Part shown: piece after piece, positions 1 to 7,635 of the stretch
Numbering within the stretch: the first letter of the stretch is position 1
Layout: every line of letters starts with the position of its first letter
Assembly: GCA_902556425.1 (NCBI GenBank)
Contig: CACDWG010000001.1
Span: 124,001-188,000 of the forward strand
Length of the DNA: 64,000 bases
Origin: UBA4421 sp002704225
GTDB lineage: Bacteria > Pseudomonadota > Gammaproteobacteria > Pseudomonadales > Azotimanducaceae
Direction: 5' to 3'
Translations under genes and position numbers: made by a program
The notes under the pieces: model-generated
Databases searched by the model: none
Told to the model about the DNA's origin: nothing
Seen by the model: only the letters and a program-made list of their open reading frames with translations

Positions 1-578
1 ATTCCGAAGAATGGCTGGCGCACAAAGGATCCGTTGGCAAGCCGCTGACCTGTGAGCTGCATATTTGCGACGAACACGGCGAAGAAGTGCCCGTAGGCGA
101 GTCAGGTACCATTTACATGGACGGCGGCGGCACCTTCGAATATTACAAAGACGAAGGCAAAACCAACGACTCGCGCCACCCCCAGGGCTGGTCAACCTTG
201 GGCGATGTGGGCTACTTGGACGAAGACGGTTATCTGTACCTGACCGACCGTAAACACTTCATGATCATTTCCGGCGGCGTAAACATTTACCCGCAAGAAG
301 CCGAGAACGCCCTGATCACCCACGACGCCGTGGTGGATGTGGCCGTGTTCGGTGTGCCGAACCCAGACTTCGGCGAAGAAGTGAAAGGGGTGGTGCAGTT
401 GCGCGATGCGTCCATGGCGACACCGGAGATGGAGGTCGAGCTGCTCGATTATTGCCGCTCTCAACTGTCCAGTATCAAGTGCCCGCGCAGTATCGACTTC
501 CGCGATGAACTGCCGCGACACCCCACGGGCAAGCTTTATAAGCGTTTGCTCAAAGACGAATACTGGGCAAACCAGTAG
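1..578 (+). CDS. Acyl-CoA synthetase / AMP-ligase, C-terminal part (5' end outside window)
   Basis: The frame is open from the first bases of the window to a TAG at 576-578, so this is the last ~190 residues of a larger protein. It carries the C-terminal landmarks of the ANL (acyl/aryl-CoA synthetase, AMP-forming) superfamily: a GYLDEDGYLYLTDRK stretch, then the A8 hinge IISGGVNIYPQEAE (about nt 265-305), and a terminal PTGKLYKR near nt 521-545 whose lysine is the adenylation-step lysine of the family. Such enzymes activate a carboxylic acid with ATP and join it to CoA. The substrate cannot be told because the binding pocket lies upstream. It ends 15 bp from the convergent spermidine-synthase-like gene. 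Several other acyl-CoA genes lie in the window. Confidence 0.93.
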   Translation, partial: SEEWLAHKGSVGKPLTCELHICDEHGEEVPVGESGTIYMDGGGTFEYYKDEGKTNDSRHPQGWSTLGDVGYLDEDGYLYLTDRKHFMIISGGVNIYPQEAENALITHDAVVDVAVFGVPNPDFGEEVKGVVQLRDASMATPEMEVELLDYCRSQLSSIKCPRSIDFRDELPRHPTGKLYKRLLKDEYWANQ

Positions 579-593
579 GCGGTAGCCGAGGGG

Positions 594-1535
594 CTATTGG
601 CTGAGGACGTTCGCTGGCGAAAACTGGTCGGTCAGCGGGCGTGTGTCTGCATCCCAGTCGGGTTTTTTCTTGCTCAAAGCCGCCAGCGTTCCAGCGTACC
701 TCGTAATGGGTACGCCGTAGGGCTTAAGCCCGTCTTGCAAAGCCGCTGCTCGGGCACGCAGGGTTCGGGTGTCTAAGGCATCGCGCTGATCCGCTGGCAA
801 TTTCGCCTGAGGCACCAAAATCACGCGGTTGCCGGTGGAGGATCCGCGAAAATTCAGAAAGTCGCCAAATACGGCGGCATAGGTCGCAGACTCAAAGTCG
901 TAGAGCTGACTGCTGGCAAAGGTGTTGGCGACCAATACCCCGTCATTGCTGAGCAGTGCTCGCATCTCTTCCAAAAATTCCACGGTCATCAAATGCTCGG
1001 GAATGTACTCGCCGTTAAAGGCGTCCAATATGATCAGGTCATAGGTCAGACCCCGCAGGGCAGAGCGTTTGCCGTAGACCCGAGCGTCTTGAATGATGGT
1101 GCGATTGTATTCGTCTTCCCGATAACCAAAGTACTCCTTGGCCACACGAACCACCGCCTCGTCAATCTCCACCGTATCAATGCGAGCATTGGGGAGTAGG
1201 TCGCGCAGGGCCATGGGCAATGTGCCGCCACCCAAGCCGACAATAAGCACGCTGGCGGGGTTTGGGTTCAGCAGCAGGCTGGCCATGGACATTTGCGTAT
1301 AAGAAAACACCATTCTTTTGGGGTAATTCAGGTTGACGCAGGTTTGAGTGCTGTCTTCGCGTTTCAGCGTGAATTTGAGACAGCGCAGACGGTTGCTGTC
1401 TTCCACAATGATACGGGTGTAGACCGAGCGCTCTTCATGCAGGACTTTGGCGTGGGTAGGGCCGGTTAAGCCCGAAAGCAGTAGGCCAAAAGTGAGGGTA
1501 AGGCACAGTCCAAGGGCGGGAGCGGTTCGGTTCAT
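594..1535 (-). CDS. Spermidine synthase-like (PABS-domain) protein with signal peptide
   Basis: 313 residues. A hydrophobic N-terminal signal segment (about residues 8-29) is followed by a Rossmann-type spermidine synthase domain. The nucleotide-binding glycine motif VGLGGGTLP lies near residues 99-107, the acidic VEID near 122-125, and an LDAFNGEYIPEHL segment near 170 replaces the canonical catalytic DP loop. It resembles the C-terminal half of 'fused MFS/spermidine synthase' proteins rather than cytosolic SpeE, so polyamine synthesis is not proven. Its likely membrane partner (2319-2903) is on the same strand but separated by a ~780-bp lower-GC segment. The predicted export of a methyltransferase-like fold is unusual. 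Confidence 0.8.
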   Translation of the reverse strand: MNRTAPALGLCLTLTFGLLLSGLTGPTHAKVLHEERSVYTRIIVEDSNRLRCLKFTLKREDSTQTCVNLNYPKRMVFSYTQMSMASLLLNPNPASVLIVGLGGGTLPMALRDLLPNARIDTVEIDEAVVRVAKEYFGYREDEYNRTIIQDARVYGKRSALRGLTYDLIILDAFNGEYIPEHLMTVEFLEEMRALLSNDGVLVANTFASSQLYDFESATYAAVFGDFLNFRGSSTGNRVILVPQAKLPADQRDALDTRTLRARAAALQDGLKPYGVPITRYAGTLAALSKKKPDWDADTRPLTDQFSPANVLSQ

Positions 1536-1853
1536 CGGGTTCTCAATGTAAGTCAGATCCAGCGGCTACTGTATTCGACGGTTCGCTGATTACCAACCAA
1601 GAAGCAACACAAAGAGCAGGTTGAGAATCACTTTTCGCCGCAGCGTGGCGGATTCCCGGAGTTGGCCCTTGAACTCTGCTCATGTTGTGAGCGGACTCAC
1701 AGATGCAGAGAGAGCTGACCCTATGGCCGCGAATCGATGTTTTAGAATGAATCGTGAAATTTGGATCGTTTCATAGCTGAAAATTATTTGGTGGAGTGAC
1801 GCAACAGATGGCTCTGGGCTGGGACGAATCTCATAAAAATAGGAGATAAGGTG
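1536..1853. other. Low-GC intergenic stretch with a possible gene remnant
   Basis: 318 bp between the spermidine-synthase-like gene and the small rightward gene, visibly poorer in GC than its surroundings. On the minus strand a stop-to-stop frame between about 1682 and 1590 reads like the C-terminal tail of a membrane protein (ending NLLFVLLLGW then TAA). It has no start and only ~29 codons, so it is at most a remnant. A good ribosome-binding sequence (AGGAGA, 1841-1846) belongs to the next gene. Nothing else recognised. Confidence 0.4.
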
Positions 1854-2234
1854 ATGGGTTTGATATTTGCAGCAGTTGCATTGTTCATTGCCGCTTGGCA
1901 GTTGCATTTGCAACGTATGGAAATTCGGCAAGGAAACGAGATAAAAGAGCGAAGCAACCACTTGGAAAGGCTTAGAACCGCCGCGGAACTTGTGAAAACT
2001 GAGGTGGAGTTACGGGGAAAAATCATCGCAGATAAGAAAGCAAAAAACGCTGATTGGGACGCTGCGATTGAGCCCCATATTGCGAAGGTAAATCGAACGT
2101 TAAGACCTTCATTACGTAACATTCAATTCGAAACCATAAAGTTGCATGGTGGCGACATATCAGAGCTGCGTGAGCTTCCGCGGCATTTGTATCAAGCGAA
2201 CGGCGAAACGCCATACGACATATCTGCGCGGTAG
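1854..2234 (+). CDS. Hypothetical small single-span coiled-coil protein
   Basis: I do not recognise this protein. ATG at 1854 is preceded by AGGAGA with a 7-nt gap (a GTG at 1851 is also possible), giving 126 residues. The first ~17 residues (MGLIFAAVALFIAAWQL) form one hydrophobic segment. They are followed by a charged, heptad-like helix rich in E, K and R (residues ~18-70) and a mixed C-terminal tail. It looks like a small inner-membrane anchored coiled-coil protein. It runs against the direction of both neighbours and lies in a lower-GC island between two genes that are usually adjacent or fused, which suggests insertion. Real coding status is likely but not certain. Confidence 0.5.
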   Translation: MGLIFAAVALFIAAWQLHLQRMEIRQGNEIKERSNHLERLRTAAELVKTEVELRGKIIADKKAKNADWDAAIEPHIAKVNRTLRPSLRNIQFETIKLHGGDISELRELPRHLYQANGETPYDISAR

Positions 2235-2318
2235 TTTGGATAGCGACTCGAAATTGCCGGTGCTGGGGAATTAGGGGTTAAATGAAAAACGCCTCGTGAT
2301 ATTCCTAGGTAATGTCTT

Positions 2319-2903
2319 TCACTTTCGAGCTGCCAACACAGCCACCCCCGCAACCACCAACAGCACAACGGTCAACAACGTCAGCACGGTATTCACCTCA
2401 AACCACAAGATGAAATAGAACGACGTCATCAGCGTGCCAATCGCACTGCCCAGCGTTGAAACAAAATACAGCGTGCCCGCCACTTTGCCGCTTTCCTCAA
2501 CCTTGGTCACCAGCAGCCGCACGGAATAGGGCGAGATCATGCCCAAAATCACGGTAGGCAAGATAAACAAGAACGCAGACGCCACCAGCGATCCGTATCT
2601 CGGGTCTTCTATGCGTAGGAAGATGAACTCCATCACGGGCTCGGCGAACAGTATCAACGGGTACAGCAGAATCGCGCCGAGCGCGAAGATGCCGGCAAAA
2701 CGATTGAGTGACGGGTTATGCACCGAAAGCCTGCCGCCGAGGAGGTAACCGAGTGACAGCGAGAGCATGAACACGGTGATGATGCTTCCCCACACGTAAA
2801 CGCCGCTGCCGAAGTAGGGGGCGAGTATGCGTCCGCCCAGCAGTTCCATCGACATGATGACGAAGCCGCCGCAGAAGGCGAGTATGTGGATCAGCGGTAC
2901 CAT
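2319..2903 (-). CDS. Polytopic membrane protein, partner of spermidine synthase-like protein
   Basis: 194 residues with about six hydrophobic segments. The opening HILAFCGGFVIMSMELLGGR and the following LAPYFGSGVYVWGSII are typical of the membrane half of 'fused MFS/spermidine synthase' proteins, where the MELLGGR-like motif sits in the first helix. The protein stops after the sixth span, exactly where the soluble PABS domain would begin in a fused protein. The matching PABS protein lies downstream on the same strand at 594-1535. Function is unknown; a membrane scaffold or transporter for the synthase-like partner is inference. It is probably cotranscribed with the rhodanese gene 69 bp upstream. 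Confidence 0.75.
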   Translation of the reverse strand: MVPLIHILAFCGGFVIMSMELLGGRILAPYFGSGVYVWGSIITVFMLSLSLGYLLGGRLSVHNPSLNRFAGIFALGAILLYPLILFAEPVMEFIFLRIEDPRYGSLVASAFLFILPTVILGMISPYSVRLLVTKVEESGKVAGTLYFVSTLGSAIGTLMTSFYFILWFEVNTVLTLLTVVLLVVAGVAVLAARK

Positions 2904-2972
2904 GTGTTTTCCGAATTGGGTGGGGGTGCGCGGCTTCGACGCCGAAGCTGCGTTGAGTGTCCTAGGCTCGGT

Positions 2973-3374
2973 CTATCGGCGCTTGGGTTCCACGTCTTCG
3001 GTGGCCGCGCCGCTGTCTTTCCAGCCGCGGTATCCATCGCCGATGTGGCAAACACGTTCCAGTCCCATGTCTTGCACGGCCTTGGTGGCCAGCGCAGAAC
3101 GCCAGCCGCTTTGGCAGTAAAAGACCAGTTTCTTGCCCGAGGCGAACACGTCTTTGTGATAGGGCGAGGACGGATCTACCCAAAACTCCAGCATGCCGCG
3201 TGGGGCATGAAAGGCGTTGGGTACTTTGCCTTCGCGCTCCAATTCCCGTGGGTCGCGTAGGTCCACGAACACTGCGTCATCGTCTTCCAACAGTGCTTCG
3301 GCTTCTTCAATGTCCAGTGTCTCAACTTCCGCCAGCGCGCGGTCAATTAAGTCTCTGTGGGTTACTTTCAACAT
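2973..3374 (-). CDS. Rhodanese-like sulfurtransferase
   Basis: 133 residues if translation starts at ATG 3374, preceded by GGAG seven bases upstream; a longer frame to 3479 would overlap the gene upstream. It is a single rhodanese domain with DLRDPRE near residue 38, an HAPRG turn near 56-60 and the active-site loop FYCQSGWRS with the catalytic cysteine at about residue 87. Single-domain rhodaneses carry sulfane sulfur as a cysteine persulfide, often for tRNA or cofactor thiolation or thiol detoxification; the acceptor here is unknown. It follows the enoyl-CoA hydratase by 31 bp and is probably in one leftward operon with it. No signal peptide, so cytosolic. Confidence 0.88.
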   Translation of the reverse strand: MLKVTHRDLIDRALAEVETLDIEEAEALLEDDDAVFVDLRDPRELEREGKVPNAFHAPRGMLEFWVDPSSPYHKDVFASGKKLVFYCQSGWRSALATKAVQDMGLERVCHIGDGYRGWKDSGAATEDVEPKRR

Positions 3375-3405
3375 AATGAACTCCGTATTGGATTTGGCGG
3401 GCGGA

Positions 3406-4176
3406 CTACTTGCCCTGCCAGTTTGGCGCGCGCTTCTCGGCAAAGGCCTTGGGGCCTTCGATAAAGTCTTCGCTACCAACCATGGTTTTCACTGAATCGT
3501 ATTTGCCTTCCATGGCGTCTTGCAGCGATGCACTGTCTAAACTCTTGTAGACCACGTCTTTGCTGGCGCGTATGGACAACGGTGCGCAGGCACAGATTTG
3601 CTTGGCCCAGTCCATCGCGGCGTCCATTAACTGGTCATGGGGTACCACGTCGTTGACGAAGCCCAGTTCCTTGCCTTCTTCCGGGCTGACATGGCGTCCG
3701 GTCAAAATCATGCCCAGAGCGCGCTTGGGTCCGATCTGGCGTGGTAGCCGGTTCAGTCCGCCGGCCAGTGCGGCCAAACCGACTTTGGGCTCGGGCAGCG
3801 CGAATTTTGCGTTTTCAGACGCAATGATCAGGTCGCAGGCCAGAGCGATCTCAAAACCACCGCCCATGGCCACGCCGTTTACCGCGGCGATAACGGGCTT
3901 GTTCATATCGAAGCGTGAGGTCAGGCCACCGAAACCGCGTGGGGTAGGTACACGCTCGCCGCCTTCGGCTTGGTAGCGCAAATCGTTACCGGCGCTGAAA
4001 CCTCGGCCTTCGCCGGTGATGATGGCGACCCACAGGTCATCGTCGGCAGCAAAATCATCAAATACCTCACCCAACTCGGCGTTTGCTAAGGGATGCAGGG
4101 CGTTCAACCGATCCGGTCGATTGATGCGCACGGTCATGATGTGATCGGCTTTCTCTACAATGGAATATTCACCCAT
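3406..4176 (-). CDS. Enoyl-CoA hydratase/isomerase family protein
   Basis: 256 residues from ATG 4176, preceded by AGGAGAGAG; an upstream in-frame ATG at 4191 lies before this site. It shows the crotonase fold motifs: the oxyanion loop GFSAGNDL (residues ~59-66), the second oxyanion strand GVAMGGGFEIAL (101-112) and FALPEPKVGL (125-134). Both catalytic glutamates of true hydratases are present (E109, E129), which supports hydration of a 2-enoyl-CoA in beta-oxidation or a related acyl-CoA pathway. It resembles the CaiD/crotonobetainyl-CoA hydratase subgroup, but the substrate is not fixed by sequence alone. Neighbours on the same strand are the rhodanese (downstream) and a histidine phosphatase (48 bp upstream). 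Confidence 0.9.
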   Translation of the reverse strand: MGEYSIVEKADHIMTVRINRPDRLNALHPLANAELGEVFDDFAADDDLWVAIITGEGRGFSAGNDLRYQAEGGERVPTPRGFGGLTSRFDMNKPVIAAVNGVAMGGGFEIALACDLIIASENAKFALPEPKVGLAALAGGLNRLPRQIGPKRALGMILTGRHVSPEEGKELGFVNDVVPHDQLMDAAMDWAKQICACAPLSIRASKDVVYKSLDSASLQDAMEGKYDSVKTMVGSEDFIEGPKAFAEKRAPNWQGK

Positions 4177-4224
4177 AATCTCTCTCCTCAAATACTCTGC
4201 TGTGAATCAATTAGGTCATCGACT

Positions 4225-4848
4225 TTAACTGAAGGGCTTGCGGTGTGCACAGTTGTTGAAATCGATCAGCTCGTTGGTGTCGCTGGAGCCTCGTATGCGT
4301 ATTTGGGTCAGGCTGCAGTTTTCGAAGTGGTAGCGTCCCCATTCGGTAGGGGTGTCGTGCATCAGCTCACCAAGGGCGATGGCCATGGCTGCACCATGGC
4401 TGACCACGAGCACCGTTTCGTCTTCGCTGTGGGCGGCGCTGATGTCTTCCAGACTTTGCCGCATGCGTTGGCCAACCGTTGAAATCGCTTCGCCATTGGG
4501 TGGTGCCCAGCTGGTGTCTTCGTTTAATCGTTGGATCAGGTTGTGTTCGCTGTTCAAGTCGGTAAAGCGCATGTCCTCCCAGTCGCCAATGGACATTTCC
4601 GCTAGGCCATCCACCACTTGGTGGCTCGCCTTTGAGGACGGAGCCGCCAACGCTCCGGTGTGTCGGCAACGGTCGAGGGGGCTGGTATATACCGCCGCAA
4701 GGTTCTCTTTTTGGCTCAGGTGGCGACCGGTCAAATAGGCCTGCCAGCGTCCGCGTAGGGTGAGGGGCGTATCGGTGGAGCCGTGCCAGCGCCCAAGTTT
4801 GTTCGCGGAGATTTGGCCGTGCCTGAGAAGAAGAAGTCTTGGTGCCAT
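4225..4848 (-). CDS. Histidine phosphatase family protein (phosphoglycerate-mutase-like)
   Basis: 207 residues from ATG 4848, with AGGA a few bases upstream; longer starts would overlap the transporter. The N-terminal RHG motif (LLLLRHGQ, residues 5-12) carries the phosphohistidine. Further motifs are TPLTLRGRWQA, a YTSPLDRCRHTG block with the conserved arginine, a GDWEDM segment with the acidic catalyst, and VLVVSHGAAMAIALG with the second histidine. This is the branch-1 histidine phosphatase fold, shared by cobalamin-pathway CobC, SixA and sugar phosphatases; the substrate is not determined. It lies 43 bp after the SLC1-type symporter gene on the same strand. Confidence 0.85.
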   Translation of the reverse strand: MAPRLLLLRHGQISANKLGRWHGSTDTPLTLRGRWQAYLTGRHLSQKENLAAVYTSPLDRCRHTGALAAPSSKASHQVVDGLAEMSIGDWEDMRFTDLNSEHNLIQRLNEDTSWAPPNGEAISTVGQRMRQSLEDISAAHSEDETVLVVSHGAAMAIALGELMHDTPTEWGRYHFENCSLTQIRIRGSSDTNELIDFNNCAHRKPFS

Positions 4849-4891
4849 GATGAGTCCTATGAACGCTGGGAAATAGGGTTGCCTGTGGAAA

Positions 4892-6127
4892 CTAAGTCGT
4901 AAACCGTTTGGCCACCAAACATCCGACCAAGTCGCCTTCAACGTTTACCGCTGTTCGGAAGGTGTCCAGTGGCCGTTCGATCAGCAGCAGCAGTCCAATG
5001 GCTTCCAGCGGTATGCCAACGGCGAGTAGCACCATTTGCATACCGGCCATGGAGCCTGAGGGAATGCCCGGCGCGCCGACGGATGACAGCATGGCGACAA
5101 GGAAAATGGCGACGATCCCCGTGGTGCCCAGTTCAATGCCGAACATATAGGCCAAAAACACGGCGGCGATGCCCTCAAACAGCGCGGTACCGTCCATATT
5201 GGCGGTGGCCCCCAAGGGCAGCACAAAGGCGCTGCGTGCAGAGTCAACGCCAAGTTTGGTTTGGGCCGTGTTCATGGACAGCGGTAGGGTGGCGGCGCTG
5301 GACGAGGTAAACAGGGCGGTGATCATGGGCTGGCTGACCGCCCGTAAAAACTGCAGCGGATTCATGCCGGACACCAGCCAGGCAATGGCTGGCAGTACGA
5401 TCAGACCGTGGAACAGGGTGGCGGCGAACACGACACCGGCCAATTGGCCCAGAGCCGCCAGGGTGGAAAAGTCGATCTTTTGTGCCAACTGGAAGGTGAT
5501 GGCAAACAGGCCGATGGGCAGTGTGGTGAGTACCCAGCCCGCCAGCTTGTAGGTGACTTGGGCGAGTTCGTCAAAGATTTTGGGTATCGCTGAGTCTTCC
5601 GGCACTGTCATGGCGGCGGCTAGGCCAATGAAGATTGCTCCAACCAAGATGCCTAGCACATTCATTTCGCTGAGCGCATTGAACGGGTTGATCAGCATGC
5701 GCTGCAGCAGATTATTCAACAGACTGAATGTGGAGCCGTCACCGGGGTCGATCAGCCGAGCGGATTGAGCGGTGACGTCGCCGAGTGCGCTGGCGTCCTC
5801 GATCAGTGGCGGGAATGCTGTCCACGGATGATAGAACAAGACGACCACCAGACCGATGCACACGGCGATCCCGGTGGTGGTGAGGTAGTAGGCGATGGTC
5901 ACCGAGCCCAGTCGGCCCATTTGTCGGGACGCGCGCAGTTGCATCACGCCGGCGATCAGTGAAAAGAAAATCAGCGGGGCGATGACCATTTTCAGTGCGG
6001 AGAAGAAGGCCGTGCGCAGCAACTGGGTGAACTGATCCAACCAGACGATGTCGGGCAGGGTGACAGCGGTCAGCCATCCCAAAACGGCGGAGGCAAAGAT
6101 CAACGGTGCAAACCAGCGTGAATTCAT
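4892..6127 (-). CDS. Dicarboxylate/amino acid:cation symporter (SLC1/DAACS family)
   Basis: 411 residues with the layout of the glutamate/aspartate/dicarboxylate symporters: about six N-terminal spans, the serine-rich re-entrant hairpin ALFTSSSAATLPLS, and the substrate/Na+ site LPLGATANMDGTALFEG, the equivalent of the NMDGT motif of GltPh. A second hairpin, SSVGAPGIPSGS, follows. It imports an acidic amino acid or C4-dicarboxylate using H+ or Na+; the exact substrate cannot be read. Start at ATG 6127 with AGGA upstream. The gene is divergent from apbE with ~170 bp between, so both promoters should lie there. Confidence 0.93.
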   Translation of the reverse strand: MNSRWFAPLIFASAVLGWLTAVTLPDIVWLDQFTQLLRTAFFSALKMVIAPLIFFSLIAGVMQLRASRQMGRLGSVTIAYYLTTTGIAVCIGLVVVLFYHPWTAFPPLIEDASALGDVTAQSARLIDPGDGSTFSLLNNLLQRMLINPFNALSEMNVLGILVGAIFIGLAAAMTVPEDSAIPKIFDELAQVTYKLAGWVLTTLPIGLFAITFQLAQKIDFSTLAALGQLAGVVFAATLFHGLIVLPAIAWLVSGMNPLQFLRAVSQPMITALFTSSSAATLPLSMNTAQTKLGVDSARSAFVLPLGATANMDGTALFEGIAAVFLAYMFGIELGTTGIVAIFLVAMLSSVGAPGIPSGSMAGMQMVLLAVGIPLEAIGLLLLIERPLDTFRTAVNVEGDLVGCLVAKRFTT

Positions 6128-6298
6128 TCGAGGGTTCCTAAGTCTTCAATCCGGCAGTCGTTAGATCGCCGCAAACCGAGAATGTTGCCTCGTGAGGCGT
6201 GAATTAGCAAAAGCGCAGTTTCTGTTCTGCTATGGGGTCTTCTGGTCGTTGCGGGCAGGGTAAGATGGGCGAATTGTTTGAGTGGAAAGAACGCGAAC

Positions 6299-7372
6299 GT
6301 GAACAAAAAATTGCTGCGGTTATCTGTGTTGTCCCTCGGGTTGGTTGTGTTGGTTGGCTGTGGTTCCGACTCGCAAACCACGGAGCAGGCGAACGGTGCG
6401 GGCGCCGCGGGCGCAATCGAAAACTATCGGCTGCTCGAAGGGTCAACCATGGGCACCTACTACCGGGTGCAGTATCGCCAAACCGAACAGTGTGCTGTGG
6501 CGACGAACGAAGTGGATCGCCTCCTGGTGTCGTTCAACCAGAGCTTGTCAACCTACATCCCAAGCTCTGAAATCAGTGGGTTCAATCAGGCGCGGGCTGA
6601 GACCTGGGTGTCCCTGACACCGCGCTTCAGCGGTGTGCTGCAGGCGGCGCTGCAGATTTGGCGCGAAAGCGAGGGGGCTTTTGATGTCACCATTGGCCCC
6701 TTGGTAAACCTGTGGGGTTTTGGGCCTACGGAGGTGGTGGAACTGCCCTCTGACGAGAGTCTACGTCAAGCTGCGCGTTGGGTTGGTATGCAGCAACTGC
6801 AGTTTGATTGGGCCAACAGCGCCGCCCGAAAATACATCGACGAGGTGTATGTGGACTTATCTGCTCTGGCCAAGGGCTTGGGTGTGGACGAAGTAGCGGA
6901 TTATCTGGTGGCCTCGAACTGCGCTGACTTTATGGTGGATATCGGCGGTGAGATGCGAACCTTGGGCCAGAGTCCCTCGGGGAGACTGTGGCGTATTGGG
7001 GTTGAGCGGCCGGTGCCGGGTCAGCGGGGATTGATACAGAAGGTGTTAGCGGTATCGGGTCAGGGTATTGCGACCTCTGGCGATTACCGAAATTTCCGTC
7101 AGGTAGACGGTGTTCGGGTCGATCATGTGATTGATCCCCGCAGTGGGCGGCCGGCGGACAACCGCGTGGCGTCGGTGACCGTGATTCATCCCCAGGCCCA
7201 ATTCGCTGACGCCTACGCCACGACCATCATGGTGCTGGGGGTTGACGATGGCATGGCTCTGGCCAAACGGTTAAAACTTGCGGTGCTGATTATCGAGAAA
7301 AGCGCTGATGACACATTTGTTGAGCGCTATACTACGCCCATGCGGACCTTTTTTGTTGCGCCTTCGGAGTAA
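6299..7372 (+). CDS. apbE: FAD:protein FMN transferase (ApbE family lipoprotein)
   Basis: Starting at GTG 6299 gives a classic lipoprotein signal ending LVGC, with the lipid-bearing cysteine at residue 21; a TTG at 6278 would add seven residues. ApbE family motifs follow: STMGTYYRVQY, LSTYIPSSEISGFN, GAFDVTIGPLVNLWGFG, VDLSALAKGLGVD (the S-A-x-A-K-G nucleotide site), DIGGEMR, ATSGDYRNF and HVIDPRSGRP. The enzyme acts in the periplasm and transfers FMN from FAD to threonine residues of target proteins such as NqrB/NqrC or RnfG/RnfD. The next gene, nqrM, starts 3 bp later, which ties this copy to assembly of the Na+-translocating NADH:quinone reductase. Confidence 0.93.
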   Translation: MNKKLLRLSVLSLGLVVLVGCGSDSQTTEQANGAGAAGAIENYRLLEGSTMGTYYRVQYRQTEQCAVATNEVDRLLVSFNQSLSTYIPSSEISGFNQARAETWVSLTPRFSGVLQAALQIWRESEGAFDVTIGPLVNLWGFGPTEVVELPSDESLRQAARWVGMQQLQFDWANSAARKYIDEVYVDLSALAKGLGVDEVADYLVASNCADFMVDIGGEMRTLGQSPSGRLWRIGVERPVPGQRGLIQKVLAVSGQGIATSGDYRNFRQVDGVRVDHVIDPRSGRPADNRVASVTVIHPQAQFADAYATTIMVLGVDDGMALAKRLKLAVLIIEKSADDTFVERYTTPMRTFFVAPSE

Positions 7373-7375
7373 ACT

Positions 7376-7615
7376 ATGGATACCTTAATCGTCGCGTTTT
7401 TCGTCATGCTGGGCTTGGTTACTGCCATGGCCGTTGGCGTGATCTTTGGTCGCAAACCCATCGCGGGCAGCTGTGGCGGCATGAAGGCTCTTGGCATGGA
7501 GATGGATTGCGAGGTCTGCGGCGGTGACCCGGAGTACTGCGAAAAATCGCCCTTCGTTTCCTCGCCAGCCGCCAGTCAATCTCAGGATGATCTGGCTCAA
7601 CGCGTCGGCAAGTAG
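7376..7615 (+). CDS. nqrM: Na+-NQR maturation factor NqrM (DUF539)
   Basis: 79 residues: one N-terminal membrane span (about residues 4-24), the conserved KPIAGSCGGMKALGM segment, then CEVCGGDPEYC, together giving the four conserved cysteines of NqrM. In Vibrio, NqrM is needed to deliver iron for the Fe centre between NqrD and NqrE. It directly follows apbE with a 3-bp gap, the usual arrangement at the end of nqr operons. The six nqrA-F structural genes are not in this window and must lie elsewhere if present. Confidence 0.9.
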   Translation: MDTLIVAFFVMLGLVTAMAVGVIFGRKPIAGSCGGMKALGMEMDCEVCGGDPEYCEKSPFVSSPAASQSQDDLAQRVGK

Positions 7616-7635
7616 CCGACGCAGACCGCTGAAAC

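Noticed and set aside
1851..2234. Toxin-antitoxin gene in the low-GC insert
   Set aside because: The protein has a membrane span and a coiled coil, no toxin or antitoxin fold, and no partner gene.
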